Below are positions 1 through 13,752 of a stretch of 64,000 nt of DNA, in pieces. This DNA comes from Pyrocephalus nanus (taxonomy: Eukaryota; Chordata; Aves; Passeriformes; Tyrannidae): NCBI GenBank assembly GCA_038380795.1, contig CM076270.1, forward strand, positions 24,878,001 through 24,942,000, given 5' to 3'. The translations under genes were made by a program, and so were the position numbers. A model generated the notes under the pieces. That model was not told the DNA's origin and ran no database searches. It saw only the letters and a program-made list of their open reading frames with translations. Each line of letters begins with the position of its first letter. Within the stretch, counting starts at the first letter, position 1.

Positions 1-1130
1 GGCTGTTCCATAAGAGAGAGATAATGCAACCCTCAGTGTGCTTCTTTCTCCTCAAATGAAAGCCCAAACCTGTTTCCCTGTAATATTCCATACATCAGAA
101 ATTCACACATGAAAATACAATTATTAGGAAAGTAGCATGCTCCCAGATCACTGGGCTAACAGAAGTTCATCCCAGCAATGTGTTTTACATGGCTCTCATA
201 TCTACAAGGCACTGGCAAGATATCAAAATAGCACCAGCAAAGCAGAATTTCAGAGGGCTGCAGTTCTGCTGGCTGTGCTGCAAAGACCTTGTGTTGTACC
301 CAAGCATTTCTTTTCTCACTGGTTTAGATTTGACCATAATATTTTTATGAAGTGTGATTTGACAACACTGATTAAGCAGCACTAGCTGCTTTCAGTCCAC
401 ACAGTCCTGCTGACAGTTGTCCTAATGCATGCTAACACCTGCAAGAAACTATGTGCAAACGTGAAATAGCAGTAAAAATGAGGCTGAGGTTTTGCTAATA
501 CCTAAACATACACCCTAAACAAGGTGTTTCAGAGTAGTTTAGGGTGGTGATTGTCCACATGTATAACTACAAATAAGGGTAGGGTAGTTCAGCTCTGTTT
601 CTAGGTCCTAGGACACAACATCATTTATTCGAGATAGTCTTTCCATTTTTATCTATTTGTTACTTTCTTATGTAAATGAAAATTACTGAGAAAGAATCCT
701 ATTTGAGCAACTAATGGGTTTACACTGGCAAATAATAATGCTGCCACTGCCACAGCCTTGTAAAGCATTATTTATTGGACAAAGAACAGTTCAGAAGTTT
801 GGTGGTACTGTGTTAGGCAGCCACTGTAGCAGAGAGCCTGGTTTTCTGAGACATGACAGCTTCGGGAGCTCTTTAAACTCATTTGTACTGTGCAAAATAA
901 ACATCATCTGTGTGAATGGTGAGTGTGAAATGTTAGAGATTTACACCTACTTCATGGTTATGCTGTACTCCTTTAAGTAATTATGGAGACCAACAAAACT
1001 GGCTAGACAGTATTCTTATGGTTAGCATTTGTAGAGAGGAAGCCTCGAAGCCTGATTTCCCCTTTCCTTCTCAACCACTGAAAAGGAATTCAAAGTAAAA
1101 ATAAAATACTGCCAACCTCATCTGAAACTG

Positions 1131-1185
1131 ATGTGAGAGACAGATTTGCTCTGATGTAAATGAGATTAAGCCCAAAGGAGTAGAA
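1131..1185. repeat. possible degraded copy of ancient amniote interspersed repeat
   Basis: The words GATGTAAATGAGATTAAGCCC-like (first 20 bases used) resemble the arm of a palindromic amniote repeat that I recall as ending in a 'TTTACACCAG...GATCTGGCC' type arm. The central TTCAATGG core is not visible here, so this is a partial, low-confidence match. It is listed because better copies occur at 39901, 57611 and 62165. Confidence 0.2.
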
Positions 1186-2140
1186 AACTCAGAGGATTTA
1201 CTGATCTCACCTATTTTCTTCTTTTTATTTCTGAAAATGAGGTTGCAGTAGTAGCTAAGCCTACAGCAGTCTCAAAGCTTGCTCTTTGGTCCCTAATATG
1301 TACATAATTGTTAACAGCTCTGTGTCAGCTTCTCTCCATGAGGGTTACAGAGGAAATTGCAGAGTTCCACCCTCAGATCCACTCTTGCACTGATTTTTGA
1401 CAGTAAGGGCTCAAGTGTGCTCCAGCTCTCCCCCCTGCAGCCACAGATTTCATGACTGATCAGGTCACCTGCTTAACTCTGCTCCAGAGTCCAAATCAGA
1501 ATGTTTGGACTTGCAGTTCCAAATTATGTGTCTAGTACATTCCAGTTCCGTTAAAGTTCAGGAACCTAAATAATTTCTTTAACCTTGCCCTAGTTGCCAT
1601 CCTCCACCCATAGCCATCAATTCACTAGTCACCTAAAGCAAAAGTAAATCCATTTTTCTTCCAAGCCAAGTTTTTCGATCTTTTAATTGGTATCCAGTTT
1701 AGGTCACAGTGAACAGGGAGGATAATGAATAAATCATTTTTCTTCCTCCATGCTTCATCTGATCTTCCCTGCTGGCCACTGCTTCCTTCACTGTACTATT
1801 GGAGCAAATGTACTTCAACTTTGTGTAGATGTCAGAGAAGACGACCCACACGTGCTGTAGCTAGTGTGTATGTAGCATGTTGTCACCAAAACAACATCTG
1901 TCTGATGACTCGGAGTAAAAGTGGTTCTGTTTGTTGTGTGTCAGAGAGAGAGCAGTGCTACTTTGATGTTCTAGCATTCATCAGAGCACCAGACACACGC
2001 ACGACAGAGACAAGGGCAGGCAGCACAGTTTGGTTTCACTCTGTATATTTTAGCTATTTTCCAAGGTTAAAAGGAAAACCCCCCAAAAAAATCTCCCCAG
2101 TTTAATTCTCTAAGCAGTGAACATGATTGTGGCACCCCTT

Positions 2141-2154
2141 AAAAAAAAAAAAAA
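2141..2154 (+). repeat. A14 homopolymer tract
   Basis: Uninterrupted run of 14 A. No retrocopy body or target-site duplication is recognisable upstream, so it is treated as a simple low-complexity tract. Confidence 0.9.
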
Positions 2155-2500
2155 GTAGTCCTTCCCTCAAAGTACAGGCCACCCATATACTTTGTCATCT
2201 GATCTTGCCAAAAATGATGATGGCAGGATCTGCCCATTTACGCACAGGAAATAAACTGTTGAAATTGGACTTTTCTAAACACATGATTTTCAAATTATCA
2301 CAAGTGAGCTTTTCAAAATATAAAGCAAAATCATTAGCAGAATGCTAAGGGCCACAAGAGGATTTTATTTTTGTTGTATGAAAGTCGTCAGATGGCATTC
2401 ACAGCTGACTAGTGAATTCACTATTCTCAGTTCCCAGCTTCACACACTTTTAAGAAACATAATTTTCTGCAGCTGGTTGCACATAGCATTCTTTGAAAAT

Positions 2501-5500
2501 TAGGAGCCTTTCAGGTGTTTCAACACGAGCCTCCAGAGATTAGGCACCAAATTATATTTGTCAGTCTACAAAGCATATCACCAAAAGTCCAGCTCAAGTC
2601 ACCCACGATCCAGATGAGCTGCAGAGCTCCCACCAGTCACTCAGGGGGCAGCAGGGCCACGATGCCAGAGAACGTGGGGACCTGGGGACAGACGACCCAG
2701 TGAACACTTTTGGGTCCATGCCCAAGCAGATTAGGGCAAAGAGGAGCCTCCTGCTACTTAAGCATGGAGATGCAGCTTCCAGGGAGGAGGCAGGATCAGC
2801 CAGGAGCAAAGCTTGCCAAAGACAGTTCCTGACAGCCAACTCAGAAATCATCTTGTGATTTAACAACCAGTTTTGCTGAAATGTGCTCCAGCAGAGTCCT
2901 GCAGCTAGTTATGTTATAATGGAAAGAGCCTGTAGCCAGTTTGTTATCCAACTGCCTGAGCAGAAATTAAAGGGGATAAAGCCACTACAGCCAGTGTACC
3001 AGCTCAGACTCACCCCTCATGAAGGCAGAGCACAGAGCACCCTGCTCTGACAACACAGCAGACAGGTCCTCCTTGCTCCAGCAACAGGCAAAAGCTAACC
3101 CTCCAGACTGCAGAGTCAGCTAAATTAAAATGTCATCCTCCTGCAATAGAGTGTTACTGCAGTCATAGTCTGCTCATCATCTCTGTGACGAGTTTTTACT
3201 GCTGTTTGTGCAATAACATCCCATCTTGAAATGGTGTTTGTTAAACTTGCACCATATTTCATTAGCTCCTGCCATTTCCCATCACAATCTCTTTGAATTG
3301 CAGAATGTTATTCAATTCAGTTACTATTTGGATTTCTTCCAGAGCTGTATGGCTCTGAGAACAGCACACAAAATAACAACATTGGCTTGTATTATTTTCA
3401 ACAGCTCCCTTTGTTGTTTTCTGATGATGATAAATGTGTGGTAAAATAGCAGAGAATGTAATCAACAGTGCTGATTTTGTATTCACCTATATTACACTCT
3501 ATTATGTCCTTTGCAGTTTTAGTAGTCTATGCCCTTTTATATTCCTAACACTGCAGTTGTTGCTATTACAAGGGCAATTTTTTTTCTCACCAAAACTAAA
3601 GTGAAACTACAAAACTTCTAAGTAAGTCTGGAGCAGAACAGAGAACAAAATTTAGCCCTCATTTTTCTCTGAAAATTTCAACAGTTCCTGAAAAACACTA
3701 AAGAAAAGAAAGGCAAAATAAAAAGATAAAGTGCTCTAGTACTTTTGATGGTGAATGATTTCTTAGCAGACAGAGCAACACAAACCTTAAAAATGGAAGG
3801 TTTCTTTGTATGCCTATAACATTGTACCTTAGGCTGAGCAACTATGGCAGCTCTAGCTTATCATTCGAGGTTTTAAGAAAACCCTCATTGCTTGAATCAT
3901 CACTCTGGAGGTTTCTGTGTGATTCATCAGTACAACAACGTATCCAACACCTTTGCAAGGCCATGGTACATGGAACCAGCCAAACAGCTTACCTGGAGAA
4001 TGGGGCTGTATCAAAGGCTTTGCCATTGTACTCAAATCTCTCTGGCTTTACAAATCCATATATTTCTTTTGTTCATGTAAGGGTCTGACAAAACCTTATG
4101 GCAGTTCTGCAGTAGGTGTAAGACTGAAATCCTGTCCCTAATTAATCTATTGAGAACATACATTTATTTTAATTTTAGCCTCAGCTTGTCTTCCTTTTTC
4201 TGCCTGTAGCTTAGAAACTCAAATCTGTTACTGTGAAATCAAACCATTTAGGGACTGAAGTTACAAATTTTTTATTTCCCAGTTTGATGTAAGGAGGAAC
4301 ACTTAAAAAGCCCCTGTGCCACATCAATTTTGGCAGGACTGTGCTGCTGAGCCCTGTCTGGGGCCGGGTTCTGTGCAGTGCCACGCTGCAAGAGCGTGGG
4401 CTGTGAGGGCTGTATTTTATAGCAACTTCTCTAGACCAGCTGCAGAGAAAAAATCAGCAATAAAATTCAAATGATGTTTGTCATAAGCTTCTGCTCTTTC
4501 ATCGCTACATTTGTGTACATGAAATGTAATATACTAGTGAGAATGTCCCCTGACATGGAGCTGATTTTTATATCCTTTAAATTTACCACTAGCTTTACAG
4601 ATGCTGCAATCTCTTTTATTCCAGTTCTAGCAATTATAACGTAATCTGTGCTAACACTGCAGATTACTAGGGCAATTTTGAAGATAAACGATCACATCTC
4701 CATTTCCATCTGCTGGTCCAATCAGGAAAATGGTGAGAATAAAACCTACCCCTTATATTGGTGCATTTTGGTGCTTGTCTGGCAGTCTACTCAGTCAACT
4801 GTACTGGGCCATCTAAAGAGCAATTCCCATGGAGATGTGAAGAAGGCAACCAAATTCCCCACCGGCTCACGTCTCGATTTTACAACTCTACAAAGGTTCA
4901 AGCATCTCCATCAGCAGGTGTACTCCTGGACATGAGTGATGTATAGCTTTTTGTGTTTAATAGAAGGTTTTTCTAGATGTAAATTTGGCACATTTCTGTC
5001 CCTACAGCTGCCATAAGGACAAGTTCTGGTCAGAGTCCTTAGCCAAGCCACAGGCAGTCTTTCTTGCACTGCTATACAGCAAGGGCACTCTCTTTCCTCT
5101 GGTTTTGTTGGTCTAAATTATATCCGGGCACCAGTTTGCAATAGATGGGTGCTGATAAAGAAAAATAAAAAGAAAACCAAACACATTCAGAACATGCTTA
5201 GATGGTAGTTGATTTTAGAGCACAAACTAAACAGGCAAAACAAAACAAACAGTTCTCTCTGCCAAACCAGACAGACTTCTCTCTGCTTTTCTCCTCCCCC
5301 TCTCTCTCTAAAAAGCCTGCCTGAAGAAGATTTTTCAAGAAAATTAGGTTTGCAAATCTCCTGAATATGATGGTATCAGGTCATGCATAACTGCTCAGAC
5401 ATTTCTTATATCATCAGGTGCAAGGTTTCATACCCTTTGAAATGCGTTTCAGTTCAACGATTAGAAAACAAAAATATTTGGGGGATAAGCAAGCTAGAAG

Positions 5501-6130
5501 AACAATGCAACTGTATTTTCAAGGGAATTATTTGCAGCACATTTCTACTAGTAATTATTTTTTGTTCTGGTTTGCAGCGCTTCTGCTTCTGGCATCTCAT
5601 CTCCTTCACAGCAGCCAGCAATTGAATTAGAATCGTTGCTGAACAGCAAGAAAATCTGTCATAGAAGTCATGTTGACAGACAACTTTGTTCTCTTCTCAT
5701 TTCTATTTTCCCTTTATTGTGTTTACATCTGAAAAGTCCACACCTAGAAGTGAGCAGAAGCAGACACAAATCATGTTTGTGCAGCCTCTTCTTCCTCCTT
5801 TGTCCTGCTTTTGTCTTGAACAGAGCCTGCATTTCGGGGGGAAAGAACCAGCCAGTCTTTACTGCCCACGGTGTCTGGCAGCACGTCAGAACCCTACCTT
5901 TCCTCCAGCACACTGCAGCAGTGGTGCATGTCTCCCACTATCATCCTGAATGACTAACAGGAGTCAGAGGGGATTGAAATCTTCCTGCACACGTGCTGGA
6001 TGTCCCTGGTTTTGTGCATGGTGCTGTGCTGCTCAGTGTGACATCACAGAGCCACCAGCACCCGGTCCATGGGCCCATCACTTAAAATCCAACCCATCAA
6101 AGCTGCCTTTCTCAGAAAACCACTGCAAAT
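2501..6130. other. non-coding block with GC-richer patches
   Basis: No supportable gene. 2600-2830 and 4310-4410 are GC-richer than their surroundings. Several overlapping open frames on both strands at 5636-6132 are short, contain no recognisable domain and shadow each other. The 4310-4410 patch contains a short perfect hairpin, listed separately. The rest is ordinary AT-rich sequence. Confidence 0.55.
4381..4399. other. short perfect hairpin
   Basis: CCACGCT and AGCGTGG form a perfect 7-base-pair stem around the 5-base loop GCAAG. It lies in a locally GC-rich patch. The stem is far too short for a microRNA precursor and no extension of pairing is visible on either side. It may be a chance inverted repeat. 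Confidence 0.5.
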
Positions 6131-8800
6131 AACGTGTGGTGAGGGGGTTGGGTTGTGGTTTTTTGGGCTTTTTTTCCCCCTTGGACAAGCCCAATGTTTT
6201 ACTACGTAACTCATTGTTTATATCATTATATCATTATTTATATCATTATCTGTGCCTTCACTGACACAACAGCCATGGAGCTCTCTGTAAAACTGACTGG
6301 CAATAAAAGCTGGTAAATGGAGGTTCTCCCCCATGACATTGTATATTCTAAGGTTATAAAAACATTGAAACCCTAAGAGTGAGAGAAATTAGGACAGAAG
6401 TAGTGAAATAAACACATCTCCTCCTCTTTCAAACTCCAAAACGTGCATGCTACCAAAGATGACCAACAGACAGAAACAACCTTCAGAAGCCAATTGGCAG
6501 AATAAAACTGCACACAGCAAGTTTGATGCAGCTCATATCTTCCAGAGACAGAATACTTGCAGCTAAAACACCTCCCTTCAAAATTAAAGAGGAAAGAGCT
6601 GTTTCTGCAGGAATCAACACATCCTGTTTGCTCTATAAAGCACACGTGTGGAGGACCACTCAGCAATCTCTCTGACTGAAGCCAACTTATAATTAATTCA
6701 CCAATGTCTTTTAATCTGTGGCACCTCAGATGAAAGTGTTGCTGTGGAACAAGCAGCAAGAATGGATCTGTCTCACAGTAACATCCCACAGGCTCTTCCA
6801 GGGAAGCAAATATTTGTGAGCTGGTGACTTGTTTTGACATGCAATGGGGTACAGATCATACAGTGGACCAAACTTCACAGCCCTGCATGTCTGCATAATT
6901 CAGGGTTACACTCAGGGACAGAGGTGAGCTCTGACATCACTGATGCCAAAGGATGAACACCACCATGCCAAAACACCACCTTTGTGTCGTGGCTACTTTT
7001 GGGAAGTCTCCTTCCCATTTCTGACCCTCCACAGAACAACGAGAGCTGCCATACAGTTATGTTAGAAAAGGAATGAGTACAACACACTTCCTATTCTTAT
7101 GCACCCATAGAAAACCCTTCACAGCTAGACCTGGTTTATTAAAGAGGGATCTGAAAGCCAAGCAAAAATGCTGAGAAACTCGTGGAGCCAAATAAACCTG
7201 GGTAATCCTTGTAAGTGAAAAGCATCCTCGTGGATCTGTGGTGACAATTCTTTGGATAAGTTCATTCAGATTTGTTTTTACTGTAGCACCCCACATCTTT
7301 CAGCTCTCTGACTTGTTTGCACAAGCTTTGCAGATACAGGACCTGCCCAGCACTGACTGAAAACAAATATTTACTCCCAAAGCAGAAGCCACGTTCTCTG
7401 CCTCCAGGACAAACCTCACCATTTGCACACATTCCTGATAATTTTCATAACATATTTACATTTCTATACTCAGAAGTCAAAAAAAATATAAAACATGACA
7501 GTCAAGCACGACTCATAATTTATCCTCTTGCATGAAAACAATGAAAGACCAAATGTTGAAAATTGGAAAATGTCATTTTGATATTTCACTCCTTTGTGCA
7601 GCATGTGTTCTTTCCTCAGGAGAAAGCAAGATTCACTGTGAAGGGGAATGTTTTTGTCCTTCAAGACACGTAGTCAAATGCAGAAAGGCATTTTCTTTCT
7701 TGTGACAGTGACACCTTCTCAAAACACACCAACTGAATTTTCTTTGAATACACATAATTTTTACATACTCCCATGATATAACATATATCAGCCCCATTAC
7801 TGGCACAGTTACTGATATCATGGGTAGCTTTAGACTAAATTTCAGCATGAAGATAACCACTAGTCTTACCAGTAGGTCAGATCACAGGGAAAAAAGGAAT
7901 GACATGGGCTTTGAGAATGTGGTCCAGCTTAATCACATTAATGTCAACTCTTAGGATAAGCTTTAAAGTCAGAGTTCTCTGATACTTGGAACTTTGCTGT
8001 TTTACTGTCCCAACTCACGTCCTTTAGAGGGATGCACTGTGTGCAGTGTCCACTTCTGCATGTCTCTATAGGTACAGATCACTCCAATTCAAGCAGAAAC
8101 AAGACAGATGCAGAATTTCATGGGTTCATAGATCTGTTCATGTACAAATAGACTAGATTGCACAGCAGTCATTTTAGAGAAATAGTATGTTACTGTGCAA
8201 CTATTTTGAAACAACAAAAGCAAATGTTCTCTCACTCAACAAAATACTTGGCATGAAGGGTGGTTGTAGAAAGCCATTTGTGTAGTTAATTTACTGTTTG
8301 ATAAAAGTGAAATTGTGAATAATTGTATTCATTGAAATCTCAATAAGAACTAAACAAAAATATTTTTTGCTTTTTAACTAAGCTTGACATTCAGCTCACA
8401 CACAAGACTAAAAAGGGGTTGTATATATGCATGGGTGCATACCATCACTTGAAATGTTATTGTGATGAGGAGAAATTATCTATTACTACAGAAAATAATT
8501 CTCATTACCTTGTCAAAGCCTTTCAGCTGGATGTTTTTGCCTTGAAACTTCACAAATGACTATGTGGAAGAAGAAATATCATTCACCTCTAAAATCCCGT
8601 GACATCAGTATGCCACACAAATTTTAATAATGCTAAAGTGATCTGTCCTCTTCCCTTTTCAGTCACAACACGGAAAAGAATTGCCAGATGAGTATTAAAG
8701 AGGTTTGCACTCACATGCCACTTTTTTCCATTTGGCTTTGTTTAACACATGTCAATGTCTTTAAAATGCAGAGAAACCACTGCTAAGAAATAGCTGGCCC
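6131..8800. other. AT-rich non-coding block
   Basis: Begins with a G/T-rich low-complexity stretch (about 6137-6182) of the kind that recurs in this window. It continues as AT-rich sequence without recognisable genes. The 155-codon minus frame at 6373-6840 is Cys/Ser/Phe-rich, has no domain I recognise and no coding-like third-position bias, so it is regarded as chance. Confidence 0.55.
6217..6249. repeat. short imperfect tandem repeat of TATCATTA
   Basis: Three copies of TATCATTA-type words in about 33 bases. Simple AT-rich slippage repeat with no further significance seen. Confidence 0.75.
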
Positions 8801-9560
8801 ATGGGGCTGGAAAGGTGATCTGGAGGTTTGCCCTGCTGGGTCACTTGCTGTGTGTCCAGCTTACGTCTCTGGTTGACAGTAAATTAAAGTTACTGCCATC
8901 TGACAGGTGTGCAGCAGCCTGTGTAAAATGAGTTGGTGTGGTGAGCACTGCTGGTGGTGGGCAGGTGCCAGAGACTCCCCTCCAGCCCCAGGAGAGAGCT
9001 CAGGAATGGCCCAGACACAGAGCAGGGGCTGCACTTTCCCTCTTACAGGTGGTCCTTCCATGCTCAGAGCACGTGGGCAGGATGGCAGGGGAAGGCACAG
9101 GACCTCTCTCCATGTGTGGTATTTACTAAACAAGCACTTGCACTTTCCCTGATGGCAGCTGGCTGTGTGCTATCAGTTAAGAACTTAGCATCTGGATTAA
9201 AATATGAAAATTAGGGAAGAAAAAAAAATCATCAGGCCGATATGTAAATGTTACACATCATCCCGATTATCTTAACATAAAAATATGGATAAAAATCTAG
9301 ATCAGTGATTAATTGTGGGACACCATCATGCCTGGTTTCTTTCAGTACTGAAGTGGCAAACAGCTCCTCGCTGTAAGGAGTCCAGAGACAGCTTTTTGCA
9401 TGCTCTCTGTGGGAAGCTGGATGCCTTCAAAGGAGTCAGAAGGGAAAAACACGGGAGGCATTCTGGCTCTGCTCCTCTCTCACTGTGGCCAGCAGCACCA
9501 GGAGGACTTGTTTGTAGGAAAAGAAAAGTAATCCCAACGTGATCAGATGAAAAACAGCAC
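8801..9560. other. GC-richer patch, no gene
   Basis: GC content and the number of overlapping open frames on both strands rise here (8861-9214 and 9315-9562). Overlapping frames in both orientations are expected when stop codons are depleted by GC richness. No domain, splice pair or repeat family was recognised. Confidence 0.5.
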
Positions 9561-11487
9561 AAACATGCAAATGAGAAAAAGAGCAGTTAAAAAGGGGGAA
9601 AATGTTGACTTCTTCAAACTCCCAGAAATCCACACCTGATATTACAACATCATTGTAGAAATAAGTGATGTCTCCTCAGTTGGAATTATTTGCTTTGTCC
9701 CCATTTATTTTTATTAAAAATATAGAAAGCATTTACCTTAATGTAAGACCCAGGGAACATTAAATCACCACAAAATAAGAAATTGTCTGCAAAGTCAGTG
9801 CTGACATTATGAAAAAGAATGAGAAAAATCCAGAGAAGTAAATGTGGTAATGATACCACTTTCAGGTTCGTGAGAAAACAAAGATTAAAAAAGGGAATCA
9901 AACTGATGCTTCAGAAAAATCTAGAGGTAACTGGGAAAACAACAGTATTTCACCATGGGCAGGTTACATGAGTGGTTATTGAGACAGACTATAGAAAGGT
10001 CAGAAAACACTGACACAGAAGTTGCCTTCATTAGGTGCTCATAAAGTAGGGAAAAATAAAATCTGCTTTATGCCAAACTGATATGTCTTTTTTGGCTGAA
10101 ATAAATTGGTTTATTTTAAGATTGTTATTATATCGGTGGTTTTTTCACTTTCCCTTAGTTTGATTTAGTTTATAGTAATCAATAGAAACAACTATATTAA
10201 GAATCAAACTAAGTAATATGCAAAGAGTACAACCAGCCCATAGCAGTCAGAATTTATGGAGTTTGTCTCATCTTTGCCAACATCTCTGCTGTGCTCAAAA
10301 GAATTACTCAACTGTTTAGAAAACATAAGTTTATTATGATGGAGAGGTCATATGTTTGCATACATTTCATTTCTAGAAACTGCCAGGTACAGGACACCAG
10401 GTTACAGAGGTTCATTTGTCCTGTCCACTGTGTCAATGTCTATGCTTGTTCCAAAATTACCATCTTGCTAGAATTTCTGACACATATAAATCCATTTCTT
10501 TTCCATCTTGTGCTTTCTCAAAGGTATTTTCTTCCTGCATTTTTATGCTTTGCCTTTTGTGGTGTGTAAGCTGAGCAAGGTCAATTGCTGTGCTCAGAGT
10601 TTCAGTAATCTCACTCTCCAAGGCATCTTTCTTAAACCCTAATCTTTACTGTTCCACTTCTCGGGCAGTGGCCATTGAGCACCACAAGCAGAATTAGGTA
10701 ATCGTATCTAATTGTGTTCTTTCTGACTGTTGTTTAAACAAGGAAAGCCTTTCAGTTGTTGTGGAAAGTATTAACAGCAGACCTTTCCTGACCTTCTGGA
10801 ACCATTGGGGAAAACTTGACATTACACAGAAGCTTACTCAAACAAGCTGTAATTAAGTTGAGAGTAGAGTGACACCACTTACAAGGGAAAACTAAGTGTG
10901 GCCATTTAGTCCAAAAATTACTTAGGGACTCCCGGGAGCACAAAAGTTTATCTCTACTAAAATAATTATGTTTTGCCATTAGATGAAGAGAGAGTACAAA
11001 TGGAATATGCATGTTCTTTTCAACATCACTACCCTTAGCTGCTCTGCCAAAACTGGAAGGGGCAATGGAAAGACCTTTCAAACTGATGTTTTGCATTCAA
11101 TTAGGTAGAAACTTCTGCTTTGCCTTTACATAATCTGCCAATCATTCCCAAGGTAAAGAACAACTCTGACTGCTGCTACATAACCAAAAGTCCCAAGGAC
11201 TGACTGAAGTATAGAGGCTTTGGCCTTCTGATGTTCAGGACAGCATAATGCTTTACTTCTGCCTTACTGCATTAGTCTCTTCTCTATCCCTCCTTCCATC
11301 TCTCCCACTATTTTCCTTTCACATTTCACATCAAATAGTTGTTTATTAGTTTTCATCTGGAGTTAAAATGCACATTAAAAAAAATTGCTGGATGTGGGTC
11401 ACAGCTAAGAATAATGTCAAAATTACAACAGTCCTGTCTAAAATACTAAGCGTTTATGTTTATGTGAAGGTTGTTTAGGAAATGCCT

Positions 11488-11527
11488 CATACTCCTCTTT
11501 ATATTTACATACTCCTCCATATATTTA
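11488..11527 (+). repeat. 20-bp direct tandem duplication
   Basis: Two adjacent 20-base units, CATACTCCTCTTTATATTTA and CATACTCCTCCATATATTTA, differ at a few positions. This is a small tandem duplication, probably by replication slippage, that has since diverged. Confidence 0.85.
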
Positions 11528-13036
11528 CAAAATATTCTTAATATTCTCAAAACTCAAACACAAAATTGTTCCCAAAATACATTCTGTAATCTCTTTATCT
11601 ATTCTAGCTCTCTCTGAAATATCAAATGAGGTACTTCTTGGAAAAGAACTGGCATCAAATTCAGAGAGCCAAAATCATCCCTGTCTCTTACTGAAGCAAT
11701 GGCATCAACTTCTCAGGTGGTTTCATTGGACCAGACACAATCTCTCCATTCAGGGCAGCAGGAACCAGCCATGCTACCCAACTGTCCTGCTCTTTTTTTA
11801 ACATTCTTCTCAAAGCCTTCTGCTTTGCCAGTCATGCCAGCTCTCTCATGCCCCTTTCATCTCCTTCCCAAAGGCCTCCTTCTGCGAATCCTCATGCATG
11901 AAAATGATTTCAAACTTATTTGCCTTCAAAATTTTTAAATTATTCCTGGAAAAACTCACTCCTTCAATACTGTTCATAAAATTCTAGAATGCAGTCTTAA
12001 AATATCTTTTGTTATCTACTCCTTATCTCCAAATATACACCCAAAACTAGACTTCCAGAAGCTGTACCTAAATAAAGTCTGATGAGAATCAAAGGTAGAT
12101 AAAGTCCTGCAACTAAGGACTATTTTAATGCCCAAATACGTGATTTGACTGATATCTTTTTTATATGTATAAAATATGCCCCAAACATCACTGTCATTCA
12201 TTAACATTCGAACTGTGAGTACAGAAATCTGTTTTCCCTGTTTACTCAGTGAAGAACTTTCATGTACTCAGCACAAAGCAATTAATAACAAAAATCCACT
12301 TCCTGAATATCCACAGGTCAATAGCCAAAGGTATTTCTTCTGGGTTTAGCTGCTTCTGTATTTTCCATCTGCCTCTAAACACGTTATGTTTGTAGGAAGG
12401 TACAGAAAACTTACAGGGACCTCAAAAGCACCAAGGAGATTTATGAAAAACTTTAAATTTCATAGTAGTGCCCCTGCTATGACTGTTGTACCACCCTTGT
12501 AAGAAATCCTTTTGAGTGGTATTTATCCACATAATTTAGGAGCCTGAAACCACAGGAAAACTAATGTCCCAATTCACACCTTATTGTTCCTCCATAGTCT
12601 CTGAAAAAATGTAGGCTTGTTTGGACAGCAATGAAACCCAAGATATTCTTATTTTCTCCCTACAAGAACTTGTCTCCCTCAAATGCCTCTTAAAAAAAGA
12701 CAAAAAGCCACCTCAGCTATCAAAATCAGATTTCTTTTGAATTACACTTTAAGGTTACTGTTTGCAAGAATGCAGTATTTTAGAAGACAATAAAAGATGG
12801 TAGATTGATTTTGGGGAGAGAAAATTGGTTTGTTGTCATCTAAATTTGCAAAAACCTTCTAACAATGGAACAATCTCTTTCAATCTTAACACATTGCAAG
12901 AAAAATAATTTTAAATTATTTCTATTTTTTAAAATACATAATGAAAGAGTATGAAATGCTTCCAAATTCTTGGAAAGCAAACAGCAAGAGAATGGATTTA
13001 TTTTAATTCATCCAGAACAGTCTTGTCTCTCTCATG

Positions 13037-13048
13037 AAAAAAAAAAAA
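13037..13048 (+). repeat. A12 homopolymer tract
   Basis: Uninterrupted run of 12 A preceded by CTCATG and followed by TTATC. No element body recognised. Confidence 0.9.
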
Positions 13049-13694
13049 TTATCTACCTTCTAAAGCAATAAGAAGTCCTTTTATGGTGGATCTGCTTGTG
13101 GGTGAGTCTTTAATATTATCTTTTTGATACACAGTAGGAGCAGAGGGTTAGAGGTAACTTCACCCCATAATTATTCCCCTGGTGAACTGGATGAAAGAAT
13201 TTTCGTTGAAATGAAAATTATTCAATTCCCTAGAAAAGACATCCAGAACAAAGCTCCCCCAAATACTTCTATATTGCTGAAAAATTCCATTTCTCAGCAC
13301 TAGAACATTCACAAGTTCACACTGGATTCAGGCAAAAAAGTCTGTAAAGAAGATGATAAGAAAGCAAGATAACACTTAATACCTTTGCATCAGAGTCTGG
13401 TAAACAGGACTCAGCTGAAATGCAGAACAGGATTTCGTGCAGGAGGGAATTAAGTCCAGTTTTTTCTGTATTTCAGGAGAGTGTCCAGACCTGCAGTCTG
13501 CAAAGCCAGCCTCTGTCACTTATCCAACCCTTGTCTCTATTTGCTCCCATGTTAGATTAATTTCTGTTAATGGGAGCAGGAGAATGGCTCAGTAGCAGGA
13601 CAGATGAACTCAGGTTCCTCTACTGAATATCGGATTATTTGAGATGTCAACCAGATTAATCAGTGTCCTCGTGGTTAGACATTCTGGTTTCAGA

Positions 13695-13752
13695 TATTCA
13701 GGTTGGAAAGGACTTGTACCTCGTTATCCCACACCCTGACTGAAATTCTGGA
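13695..13752 (-). mobile_element. possible CR1 LINE 3'-end fragment
   Basis: The plus strand reads TTCAGGTTGGAAAGGACTT and then a divergent tract ending near CCCACACCCTGACTGAA. This resembles the reverse complement of the avian CR1 3' region, whose familiar form is GGTTGGAAGGGACC followed by a GATCATCTAGTCCAACC-type segment. The match is strong over about 15 bases and weak after that, and no ATTCTATG terminal repeat is visible. If correct it is a short, old, 5'-truncated copy in minus orientation. Confidence 0.4.

Larger units (their letters stand above)
1..2500. other. AT-rich non-coding block, no gene seen
   Basis: No recognisable gene was found. The longest open frame (1725-2105, plus) has no family resemblance and no good flanking splice sites. 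Around 1840-2000 the texture changes: several CpGs, a CACGTG E-box near 1849 and a small inverted GTTGT/ACAAC pair appear, which could mark a regulatory element but proves nothing. An A14 tract lies at 2141-2154. The region is consistent with intergenic or intronic vertebrate DNA. Confidence 0.6.
9561..13680. other. AT-rich non-coding block
   Basis: Long AT-rich stretch without a supportable gene, RNA or mobile element. The minus frame at 10752-11096 (114 codons) has no recognisable motif. A 20-base tandem duplication at 11488-11527 and an A12 tract at 13037-13048 are the only repeat structures seen. Confidence 0.6.

Noticed and set aside
5041..5095. Possible microRNA-like hairpin near GCAGTCTTTCTTGCACTGC
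   Set aside because: No extended stem of 20 or more pairs could be formed with the flanking sequence.
6373..6840. 155-codon minus-strand frame
   Set aside because: Cys/Phe/Ser-rich without periodic codon bias, domain or splice context.
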